From Desulfobacteraceae bacterium (lineage in GTDB: Bacteria > Desulfobacterota > Desulfobacteria > Desulfobacterales > Desulfobacteraceae), in the NCBI GenBank assembly GCA_003354055.1, contig PIVQ01000269.1, positions 1 to 9,072 of the forward strand: a DNA stretch of 9,072 bases, in the 5' to 3' direction. The notes under the pieces are model-generated. The model worked only from the letters and a program-made list of their open reading frames with translations. It ran no database searches and was not told the DNA's origin. Below, piece by piece: positions 1-5,296 of the stretch. The position numbers were made by a program, and so were the translations under genes. Each line of letters opens with the position of its first letter. Within the stretch, counting starts at the first letter, position 1.

Positions 1-422
1 TCTGTATTCTGAATCCAGAAATAACCTTTGCCGTCCCCACCCCAGCGCATCTTGTCAATAACGTTGACAACCGCCGCCTGACGACGGGCCACGTCCGTAT
101 ACAGCTCATCCTCATCAATGGCTCCGAATACGGAAATAGCCTGGTGGACGACTTCCTTTACCCCGTCGCCGTATACTCTGCGTATGGTCTCTTTATCCTT
201 AGAATCATCAAGGCGCTCCTTGGCAATGGTATAGGCTGAATTAACCAGATCCTGAATCTGGGCTTTTTTCTCTCCCATCATCCCATCACTGTATTCTTGA
301 ATGGCAAAGGCTCCACCGCTCTTCAAGGCAGAGACAGAGAAAAACAGCGCCGTTCCACCTACCAGAATTAATGCTGCAATAAGAAGAAAATTGACTTTTG
401 CCCCGATGTTGAGTTTTGTCAT
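1..422 (-). CDS. Cache-domain membrane sensor, probably methyl-accepting chemotaxis protein (N-terminal part)
   Basis: The reading frame opens at ATG 422-420 and runs off the window edge after 140 codons with no stop. A purine-rich ribosome site (AAAGGGGG) lies just upstream of the ATG. The protein begins MTKLNIGAKVNF, then a hydrophobic segment at about residues 11-33 (one inner-membrane helix), then a periplasmic helical stretch (about 40-120). Residues 126-137 include RWGGDGKGYFWI, which matches the signature of single Cache (sCache_2) ligand-binding domains. This architecture is typical of chemoreceptors, and less often of sensor kinases or diguanylate cyclases. The C-terminal signalling part that would decide is outside the window, so the MCP call is inference from the common pairing. 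The gene is 167 bp downstream of the hypothetical gene on the same strand and probably has its own promoter. Confidence 0.8.
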   Translation of the reverse strand, partial: MTKLNIGAKVNFLLIAALILVGGTALFFSVSALKSGGAFAIQEYSDGMMGEKKAQIQDLVNSAYTIAKERLDDSKDKETIRRVYGDGVKEVVHQAISVFGAIDEDELYTDVARRQAAVVNVIDKMRWGGDGKGYFWIQNT

Positions 423-496
423 ACGGCCCCCTTTGGGAAAGAGATTCACGTACACTATTTTGTTGATAAACTCCTGATATTAATTGACGTTTACAG

Positions 497-525
497 ATGT
501 TAGCATAACACTATTCTATTGTAAA
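497..525 (-). promoter_or_regulatory. Candidate sigma-70-type promoter for the Cache-domain sensor gene
   Basis: On the minus strand, TTTACA (plus positions 520-525) and TAACAT (497-502) are separated by exactly 17 bp. They match the -35 and -10 consensus at 5/6 and 4/6 positions. Transcription would start near 490 and give a leader of about 70 nt before the ATG at 422. This is a visual match only; AT-rich DNA gives such matches by chance. Confidence 0.35.
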
Positions 526-589
526 TTTTATTTATCGCCGGTGAATGAAATTAAGTGATAGCTGCGAATTTTTCTCACCTTATCCGGAT

Positions 590-1093
590 TCACTTATCCC
601 CGGAATTGATCCTCGTAAAGGGCAGAAGTTCTCTAGTTTGAAACCCAGTGCTCTGGTTTTCAAGGGCAGATTGAAATCGTTTAACAGCACCCTGTGCCGT
701 CTTCTGGGAAATCAGCCCTTCTTTGGCAAATCCGTAAGCACAAAATTCCCCCTCTTTGCCTCCCTGGCCTTTCACCACGCAGATCAGTGCCGGATTCAGC
801 CACAGCCAGCCGGCCCGGGTACTGGCCCAGAGCGGTTCATTTTCGTTTTTTTTCTCAATTTCCGGCTGTTCAAGAATATTGCCGGCCTTGCCCATTGCCG
901 CCCGGATCATAGCATCAGGATAATTTTCTGAATTAAATCCGAAAAAAGTCCTGCCGAACACAGTCATCTGGTTAAACTGCTGTCCTGCCCGGACACCCAT
1001 GCCGGCGGCAAAACCATGACTCAAAAGACCAGAGGAAAACCCGTCGAGGTTTCCTGACCGGGCAATGAGCTCCGTCAATTGGGGTAAATTCAT
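590..1093 (-). CDS. Hypothetical protein, 167 aa, family not recognised
   Basis: The ORF starts at ATG 1093-1091 with an AAAAGGTG ribosome site about 5 bases upstream and ends with TGA at 592-590. I do not recognise the family. The protein has no signal peptide and no convincing membrane helix. Its first 35 residues are Gly/Ala/Leu-rich (LLSHGFAAGMG). The middle (about 73-88) is charged and Glu/Asn/Lys-rich. Residues 94-140 alternate hydrophobic and polar residues (AGWLWLNPALICVVKG, then EFCAYGFAKEGLI), suggesting a small beta-containing soluble domain. It has only two cysteines, C105 and C118. It is divergent from the NifX-like gene across a 130-bp gap and co-directional with the Cache-domain sensor gene. 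A 128-codon plus-strand ORF (545-931) overlaps it but lacks a ribosome site and has low-complexity Pro/Phe/Arg composition, so I prefer the minus strand. Existence is fairly likely; function is unknown. Confidence 0.65.
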   Translation of the reverse strand: MNLPQLTELIARSGNLDGFSSGLLSHGFAAGMGVRAGQQFNQMTVFGRTFFGFNSENYPDAMIRAAMGKAGNILEQPEIEKKNENEPLWASTRAGWLWLNPALICVVKGQGGKEGEFCAYGFAKEGLISQKTAQGAVKRFQSALENQSTGFQTRELLPFTRINSGDK

Positions 1094-1148
1094 AATCGCA
1101 CCTTTTTAGGGTATAAAACATCCACTGCTTGCATCCTGGAATTAATGC

Positions 1149-1177
1149 CTTACATTTACTAAAATTTTAGGTATGAT
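1149..1177 (+). promoter_or_regulatory. Candidate promoter with internal palindromic operator, upstream of the NifX-like gene
   Basis: CTTACA (1149-1154) and TATGAT (1172-1177) are separated by 17 bp and match the sigma-70 -35 and -10 consensus at 4/6 and 5/6. The spacer holds a perfect 12-bp palindrome, CTAAAATTTTAG (1159-1170). A dimeric repressor bound there would occlude RNA polymerase. The predicted start near 1184 leaves a leader of about 40 nt before the ATG at 1224. Promoter and operator are inferred from sequence pattern alone. Confidence 0.4.
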
Positions 1178-1214
1178 ATCTAAAAATAAGAGAATCATCA
1201 ATATCAGTCTCAAT

Positions 1215-1220
1215 GGAGGG
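1215..1220 (+). promoter_or_regulatory. Ribosome binding site fixing the NifX-like start
   Basis: GGAGGG lies 3 bases before ATG 1224. An in-frame ATG at 1173 would add 17 residues, but it has no ribosome site, overlaps the likely -10 element, and its extra residues (Lys/Ile/Asn-rich) do not belong to the family. The family fold begins directly at MKIAFPV. Confidence 0.75.
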
Positions 1221-1223
1221 AAA

Positions 1224-1613
1224 ATGAAAATTGCATTTCCGGTTTCGGAAAACAAGGGATTGAACAGCTTGATAAACGATCACTTTGGTGTGGCAAAACA
1301 ATTCATGATTGTTGACACGGAAACCAAAATTGTTCAAACTATTCCCAATAAAAAAGCTGAGGGCGGGTCCAGCTGCAAAACAGGATTCCTGAGCAAAGAC
1401 TTAGGTGTCAACGCCGTGGTTACCAAGTGCATCGGAGATGGATCCCAGCGCGGACTCCATGAAGCTGAGATCAAAGTATATGCCGCAGCAGCCGACACTA
1501 TTGCAAAAAATCTCGATCTGTTTGAAAAAGGCGAACTCAAGCTCTTTCACATCTTTGATCTTTGCCAGGGCAAAAAGAATAAAAAGGAAGGGGGCTGTGG
1601 CCACCATCACTAA
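1224..1613 (+). CDS. NifX/NifB-like dinitrogenase Fe-Mo cofactor biosynthesis-family protein
   Basis: This 129-residue protein matches the Nitro_FeMo-Co fold (NifX, NafY, NifB C-terminus, and archaeal MTH1175-like proteins). The N-terminus MKIAFPVSEN is the typical first strand. DHFG (19-22) followed by a FMIVDTET strand is the family hallmark. GVNAVVTKCIGDGSQRGL (61-78) is the conserved Gly-rich central region, and AEIKVYAAAADTI (81-93) the following strand-helix. Cysteines are at 51, 69, 114 and 125, and the protein ends CGHHH (125-129), a plausible metal-binding tail. Family members bind Fe-S or Fe-Mo cofactors, or are stand-alone proteins of unclear role, often near MinD/Mrp-type ATPases in anaerobes. 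No nif gene is visible here, so a role in nitrogen fixation is not supported; a cytoplasmic metal-cluster carrier is the safer reading. Its last 17 bp overlap the next gene. Confidence 0.85.
   Translation: MKIAFPVSENKGLNSLINDHFGVAKQFMIVDTETKIVQTIPNKKAEGGSSCKTGFLSKDLGVNAVVTKCIGDGSQRGLHEAEIKVYAAAADTIAKNLDLFEKGELKLFHIFDLCQGKKNKKEGGCGHHH
1585..1594 (+). promoter_or_regulatory. Ribosome binding site for the acyltransferase, inside the NifX-like gene
   Basis: The purine run AGGAAGGGGG lies directly before the GTG at 1597 and inside the last codons of the NifX-like gene. It supports a GTG start with translational coupling. No ATG with a comparable site exists upstream in frame, and the first downstream in-frame ATG (1662) falls inside the conserved N-terminal hydrophobic part. 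Confidence 0.6.
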
Positions 1614-2166
1614 CCCATTCTCAATACTGCTCAGCTGGCTGGGGAAATTGCTATATTGGTTCATGGGCTGGACATATGATCCCCTGCCCGACTATTGGGA
1701 CAATAAAAGCGTGGTCATCGGTTTTCCCCATACCACTAATATGGATACGGTAAGGGCCCTGACATATATCAAACTGGCCCGGGTCAATGCCAGGCTTGCG
1801 GTTAAGTCCACCTGGTTCTTTTTTCCCATATCTCTATTATTAAAAGGCCTCGGGGGCCTGCCCGTAGACCGGGACAAGGCCCGCGGATTTGTGGACAGCG
1901 TGGTTCACGAGTTTAACAAACGGGATGAACTGACAGTGGCCCTGGTGCCCGAAGGCACCCGGAAACAGGTCGCCACAATTAAAACCGGATTCTGGTATAT
2001 TGCTAAAGGCGCTGATGTGCCCATTATCTGCTGGTATCTTGACAATAACGCCAAACGGACCCGGTGGCTGGGCAAGATTCATCCGGGAGAGACCCTTGAA
2101 GAGGACCTTGCTAAAATTCGAAAAATTTATAAAAATGCCGGTTTTTCCATCCCCGGTGACCGGTGA
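1597..2166 (+). CDS. PlsC-like 1-acylglycerol-3-phosphate/lysophospholipid acyltransferase family protein
   Basis: From the GTG start the protein has 189 residues, typical for short single-domain members. It shows the ordered acyltransferase motifs: H45-T-T-N-M-D50 (HX4D, catalytic His-Asp), GGLPVDRD at 86-93 (glycerophosphate-contact region) and PEGTR at 118-122. Hydrophobic segments at about 8-25 and 73-87 fit peripheral or monotopic inner-membrane attachment. The family transfers acyl chains from acyl-ACP or acyl-CoA to lysophosphatidic acid or other lysophospholipids. The HTTNMDT variant and compact C-terminus resemble the uncharacterised short LPLAT group rather than canonical PlsC, so the acceptor is uncertain. 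The frame is open upstream to 1405, but that stretch overlaps the NifX-like gene and encodes Ser/Lys-rich non-family sequence. The gene overlaps its neighbour by 17 bp, implying co-transcription and coupled translation. Confidence 0.85.
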   Translation: MATITNPFSILLSWLGKLLYWFMGWTYDPLPDYWDNKSVVIGFPHTTNMDTVRALTYIKLARVNARLAVKSTWFFFPISLLLKGLGGLPVDRDKARGFVDSVVHEFNKRDELTVALVPEGTRKQVATIKTGFWYIAKGADVPIICWYLDNNAKRTRWLGKIHPGETLEEDLAKIRKIYKNAGFSIPGDR

Positions 2167-2248
2167 GTTGGAACGGAGAAGTTTAGCATAGTTAAATTAA
2201 AATAATTCTTACTAAAACTCAGCCCCATAGTTTTTCATCTTTTGTTAG

Positions 2249-2280
2249 TCATAATTATGATTTCACAAAACATAATTATG
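2249..2280. repeat. Two helically phased copies of palindrome CATAATTATG (candidate operator pair)
   Basis: The perfect 10-bp palindrome CATAATTATG occurs at 2250-2259 and again at 2271-2280, a start-to-start distance of exactly 21 bp (two helical turns). The first copy extends to a 12-bp palindrome, TCATAATTATGA (2249-2260). Both are followed by a similar ATTTC stretch. This arrangement suits two dimers binding the same DNA face. The regulator is not identifiable from sequence. Confidence 0.5.
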
Positions 2281-2311
2281 CATTTCCAAGCAAAACCTAA
2301 TATTTTTTGGA

Positions 2312-2317
2312 TATAAT
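2312..2317 (+). promoter_or_regulatory. Candidate -10 element TATAAT without a -35 box
   Basis: A perfect TATAAT lies 31 bp downstream of the second palindrome, but no -35-like hexamer occurs at the proper distance (about 2289-2294 reads AGCAAA). Such a site could be an activator-dependent promoter, with the palindromes at roughly -70 and -49 relative to a start near 2324. In this AT-rich stretch the hexamer could also be chance. Confidence 0.25.
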
Positions 2318-2394
2318 TTAAAATTCTCGAAATCACCCTTCCGACATCCCACCTACCAACCATCGGCTAACCCCTTGAAAACCAATAAAAATGA

Positions 2395-2423
2395 TTGACA
2401 GGGTCCAGGACTACCTTTAGACT
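2395..2423 (+). promoter_or_regulatory. Candidate sigma-70 promoter of the glutamate synthase operon
   Basis: A perfect -35 TTGACA (2395-2400) and a -10 TAGACT (2418-2423, 4/6) are separated by exactly 17 bp. Transcription would start near 2430, giving a leader of about 126 nt that includes all the hairpins at 2443-2508. This is the best promoter match in the intergenic region. Confidence 0.5.
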
Positions 2424-2442
2424 TATAAGTTCGAATTTTTGA

Positions 2443-2508
2443 CACCAGCCGTATGGCTGTGCTGTTGGACCGTTTCAGACAAAGGGTCTGAACAGCAAAA
2501 TTGTTCAG
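2443..2508 (+). promoter_or_regulatory. Structured 5' leader with mutually exclusive hairpins before the glt operon
   Basis: Three helices can be read. Helix 1 pairs CAGCC (2446-2450) with GGCTG (2455-2459) across a GTAT loop. Helix 2 pairs TTCAGAC (2474-2480) with GTCTGAA (2486-2492) across AAAGG. Helix 3 pairs CTGAACA (2488-2494) with TGTTCAG (2502-2508), extendable by a G-U pair (2495-2501). Helices 2 and 3 both need CTGAA at 2488-2492, so only one can form. No T-run follows either, so a transcription terminator is not evident, and the ribosome site (AAGGAG, 2543-2548) is not visibly sequestered. A regulatory switch is inference; I could not match it to a known riboswitch class. Confidence 0.4.
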
Positions 2509-2555
2509 TGAATCTGGACAATAGAACTGATTACAAGATATGAAGGAGTGTATAT

Positions 2556-3686
2556 ATGTGTCGTCTGTTTGCACTTACCAGCAAGGATCCGGTATCTCCT
2601 ATGTTGGCCATCAAAGCCCTGGACGTGATGAAAGAAGGGCATGACGGGTCTGGCATGGGTCTCCTGCTGCAGGACCTTGGTGGGCCGTTTGAAGAGATGA
2701 AAGATGCCCCGATCCTCTCAGGCATTTTCACCGAAGAAGGCATCCGCCGATTAGACCTTTTTATGATGGACAGGGGCTTTCTCACCAAGTACAAAATCTC
2801 TTTGAAAATCCCTAAGAAACCCGTAGAAGGAATTCCCAGACGGAATCTCTACCTTATCCGGGCCTATGAGCTGCCTGAAAGCTGGGAAGGAATCGACCAG
2901 GAAGAGCTGGCAAGCAGACTCTTGGAGATCCGCTTGAAAATCCGCGAAATGGGAGAAGAGAAGAAAGATATGATGGTCTTTTCCTTCTGGCCGGATTCGA
3001 TAATGATCAAAGAGATCGGTGATCCCATGCAACTGGCCGAATATCTGGGACTGGACAGAAAAGAACTCCATGCCCGTGTCATCATGGCCCAGGGACGTCA
3101 GAACACCAACTACGCCATCAACCTATACGCCTGCCATCCTTTCTTTCTCAAAGGGTATTGCACCATGACCAACGGTGAGAACACCGCATTTATTCCTATA
3201 AAGGATTTCCTATCATCCAGGGACATCCCAGGCTATTCAGGCTACCAGTCTGATTCGGAAGTATTTGCCCACATTCTCCACTATTCCCAGGAAGAACTGG
3301 GCTTAGGCATTGATGCGTACAAACATGTGATCACCCCGCTCCAGCGAGAAGACATGGAAACCCACCCGGACAAAGAGTTTCTCGGCCATTTAAAGAGAAC
3401 CTGCCGTCCCCTGATCATCGACGGTCCCAACTGCGTCATCGGAACCCTTCCCGACCACTCCATGTTCATGGCCCAGGACAGAAAGAAACTGCGGCCCGGC
3501 GTGGTGGGCGGGAAACCGGGCATGTTTGCCTTTTCCTCGGAAATGTGCGGCCTGGATGCCGTGATTCCTGACCGGGACAAATCTAAAGATATTCAACCCA
3601 TGCACCTTGATACAGTCATTGTAAGCCCTGAACGCCAGGAGGTAAAGATATGTCGTCAAACAGAAGCCTTGAACCTTCCGCTTTAA
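2556..3686 (+). CDS. Glutamate synthase glutaminase subunit (stand-alone class II glutamine amidotransferase)
   Basis: This 376-residue protein corresponds to the N-terminal amidotransferase domain of GltB, encoded separately as in the archaeal-type enzyme. It hydrolyses glutamine and passes ammonia to the synthase subunit. Cys2 becomes the N-terminal nucleophile after Met removal (MCRLF), which also fixes the start; AAGGAG at 2543-2548 is a good ribosome site. HDGSGMG (29-35) is the early Ntn-fold Gly-rich turn. HARVIMAQG (172-180) and CHPF (193-196) fit the substrate-binding strand region. TNGEN (205-209) supplies the Asn-Gly oxyanion hole, and SDSEVF (232-237) the Asp that holds the glutamine amino group. 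DRKKLRPGVVG (308-318) followed by FAFSSEMCGLDA (324-335) is the domain end seen in GltB and PurF. An insertion of about 60 residues around 75-140 is charged and helical. The final 37 bp overlap the next gene in another frame, so the two are translationally coupled. Confidence 0.9.
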   Translation: MCRLFALTSKDPVSPMLAIKALDVMKEGHDGSGMGLLLQDLGGPFEEMKDAPILSGIFTEEGIRRLDLFMMDRGFLTKYKISLKIPKKPVEGIPRRNLYLIRAYELPESWEGIDQEELASRLLEIRLKIREMGEEKKDMMVFSFWPDSIMIKEIGDPMQLAEYLGLDRKELHARVIMAQGRQNTNYAINLYACHPFFLKGYCTMTNGENTAFIPIKDFLSSRDIPGYSGYQSDSEVFAHILHYSQEELGLGIDAYKHVITPLQREDMETHPDKEFLGHLKRTCRPLIIDGPNCVIGTLPDHSMFMAQDRKKLRPGVVGGKPGMFAFSSEMCGLDAVIPDRDKSKDIQPMHLDTVIVSPERQEVKICRQTEALNLPL

Positions 3687-5284
3687 GCCTGAATGATCTG
3701 CCATGGCAGATCCGATACAGTAATGACCGGTGCACCCTTTGTGGGCAATGCACTGCGGTTTGCCCGGTAAAAGCGATTGAATTAAACGTATACCAGAAAC
3801 GGATCATCAAAACATCCGTATTAAAGAATGCCGAGCATTCCAACACATATGACAATTTTTACGGCATCCGCCAGAAGACCCGGGTGGAAAACGCCTGTAT
3901 CGGCTGTGCCATGTGTACCATGGCCTGTCCGAACGATGCCATCACACCGGTGAAAAACCCGGGGATGGACCGGATGAAATTTCACATAAACCAGAAGGGG
4001 GTTCCCAGACGCCGCGGCGGCAGAAGAAATGCCTCAGACTCCGTTCTGGACCAAATCAAATTCACCCGCATCTCCATGCTGACCGACCCGGCCCTGGATG
4101 CCGGCCGTCATGAATTTGAAATGCGGACGCTGCTGGGCCGTGTGCTTTCTCCCAGAGAAAACATGAAACGCCTTCGTGAAAAGGGATGGATTCCGCCGGT
4201 AAGGGAGATATATCCCATGGTCATCGGCGGTATGTCATTCGGCGCACTCTCCCCCACCATGTGGGAAGGTCTTCAGATGGGTGTGGCTTACCTGAATGAG
4301 GAAATGGGCATGCCCGTGCGCATGTGTACCGGTGAAGGTGGATGCCCTCCGCGACTTCTGCGCTCCCGGTTCCTAAAATATGTCATTCTCCAGATTGCAT
4401 CCGGATACTTTGGCTGGGATGAGATCATCCACGCCATTCCCCATATGAAAGAAGATCCCTGTGCCATTGAGATCAAATACGGCCAGGGAGCCAAGCCAGG
4501 AGACGGCGGCCTTTTAATGTGGCATAAGGTAAACAAGCTGATTGCCGCCATCCGCGGGGTCCCACAGGGGGTTAGTCTACCTTCGCCCCCCACCCACCAG
4601 ACTCAGTATTCCATTGAGGAATCCGTGGCCAAGATGATATTGTCCATGTCCATGGCCTGGGGATTCAGGGTACCGGTTTATCCTAAGATATCAGCCTCAT
4701 CTACTTCTCTTGCGGTTCTCAACAACCTAACCCGGAACGACTATGCATCAGGTCTTGCCATTGACGGTGAAGACGGCGGTACCGGAGCGGCCTACGCCGT
4801 GTCCATGGACCATATGGGTCATCCGATAGCCAGCTGCATAAGGGACAATTACCTGAACCTGACCAAAATCGGTAAGCAAAACGAAATACCGATCTTTGCC
4901 GGCGGCGGTATCGGTAAAAACGGAAACATTGCAGCCAATGCAGCCGCACTGATCATGCTGGGCGCCTCAGGTGTCCAGGTCGGTAAATATGTGATGCAGG
5001 CAGCAGCCGGATGTATTGGAACCGAAGAAGACCGGTGCAATGTCTGCAACGTGGGCATCTGCCCCAAGGGTATAACCTCCCAGGATCCGAGACTGTACAA
5101 ACGGCTGGATCCAGAAGATGTGGCCCAGCGAATTGTGGATCTATTTGTATCTTTTGATACGGAACTCAAAAAGATTGTGGCGCCATTAGGCCGGTCCACA
5201 TCCCTGCCAATCGGTATGTCCGATGCTCTGGGGATTAACGACAAAGCCATTGCTGATCGCCTCAGTATTAAGTATGTGGTTTAA
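3650..5284 (+). CDS. gltB: Glutamate synthase FMN-binding core subunit with N-terminal 2x[4Fe-4S] ferredoxin domain
   Basis: This 544-residue subunit performs the reductive transfer of ammonia to 2-oxoglutarate. Residues 28-38 (C28, C31, C34, C38) and 83-93 (C83, C86, C89, C93) are two CxxCxxCxxxCP ferredoxin motifs separated by an unusually long 44-residue spacer. A basic linker (PRRRGGRR, 119-126) leads into the TIM-barrel FMN domain from about 160. Barrel motifs are GGMSFGALS (193-201), CTGEGGC (226-232), KYGQGAKPGDGG (276-287), DGEDGGTGAA (372-381) and AGGGIGKNGN (417-426, FMN phosphate site). C463, C466 and C471 (in CNVCNVGICPKG) are the expected ligands of the 3Fe-4S cluster. The amidotransferase and GXGXG domains of classical GltB are absent here and lie in the flanking genes. 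The start is supported by AGGAGG at 3637-3642. The next gene begins 12 bp downstream. Confidence 0.93.
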   Translation: MSSNRSLEPSALSLNDLPWQIRYSNDRCTLCGQCTAVCPVKAIELNVYQKRIIKTSVLKNAEHSNTYDNFYGIRQKTRVENACIGCAMCTMACPNDAITPVKNPGMDRMKFHINQKGVPRRRGGRRNASDSVLDQIKFTRISMLTDPALDAGRHEFEMRTLLGRVLSPRENMKRLREKGWIPPVREIYPMVIGGMSFGALSPTMWEGLQMGVAYLNEEMGMPVRMCTGEGGCPPRLLRSRFLKYVILQIASGYFGWDEIIHAIPHMKEDPCAIEIKYGQGAKPGDGGLLMWHKVNKLIAAIRGVPQGVSLPSPPTHQTQYSIEESVAKMILSMSMAWGFRVPVYPKISASSTSLAVLNNLTRNDYASGLAIDGEDGGTGAAYAVSMDHMGHPIASCIRDNYLNLTKIGKQNEIPIFAGGGIGKNGNIAANAAALIMLGASGVQVGKYVMQAAAGCIGTEEDRCNVCNVGICPKGITSQDPRLYKRLDPEDVAQRIVDLFVSFDTELKKIVAPLGRSTSLPIGMSDALGINDKAIADRLSIKYVV

Positions 5285-5296
5285 AAGGAGGCTGCC

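Larger units (their letters stand above)
2167..2555. other. AT-rich 389-bp intergenic regulatory region upstream of the glutamate synthase operon
   Basis: I see no gene in this stretch. The left part (about 2185-2330) is very AT-rich and holds two copies of CATAATTATG and a perfect TATAAT. The middle part has a TTGACA/TAGACT promoter candidate. The right part (about 2440-2510) holds hairpin-forming sequences just before the operon. No convincing hairpin-plus-T-run terminator follows the acyltransferase stop codon, so some read-through into the glt operon is possible. A 73-codon minus-strand ORF (2353-2574) has no ribosome site or recognisable composition and is not annotated. Confidence 0.7.

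Noticed and set aside
532..539. Sigma-28 (flagellar) promoter for the Cache-domain sensor: GGCGATAA on the minus strand
   Set aside because: The -10-like octamer matches 7/8, but no TAAA-like -35 element occurs at the required distance, and it is over 100 bp from the start codon.
545..931. 128-codon plus-strand ORF opposite the 167-residue hypothetical gene
   Set aside because: It has no ribosome site, starts in AT-rich DNA, and has a Pro/Phe/Arg-rich composition. The minus-strand ORF is longer and has a start signal.
1405..1596. Upstream extension of the acyltransferase frame by 64 codons
   Set aside because: It overlaps the NifX-like gene, encodes Ser/Lys-rich non-family sequence and lacks a ribosome site; GTG 1597 has a good site.
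1224..1613. Nitrogen-fixation locus, suggested by the NifX-like gene
   Set aside because: No nifH, nifD, nifK, nifE, nifN or nifB is present in the window, and such domains are common as orphans in anaerobes.
2182..2219. Possible terminator after the acyltransferase (AGTTTAG pairing with CTAAAACT)
   Set aside because: The stem is short, AT-only and bulged, with a loop of over 20 nt and no T-run, so it is not a credible rho-independent terminator.
2353..2574. 73-codon minus-strand ORF in the intergenic region
   Set aside because: It has no ribosome site, covers the promoter and hairpin region of the glt operon, and its translation resembles no protein family.
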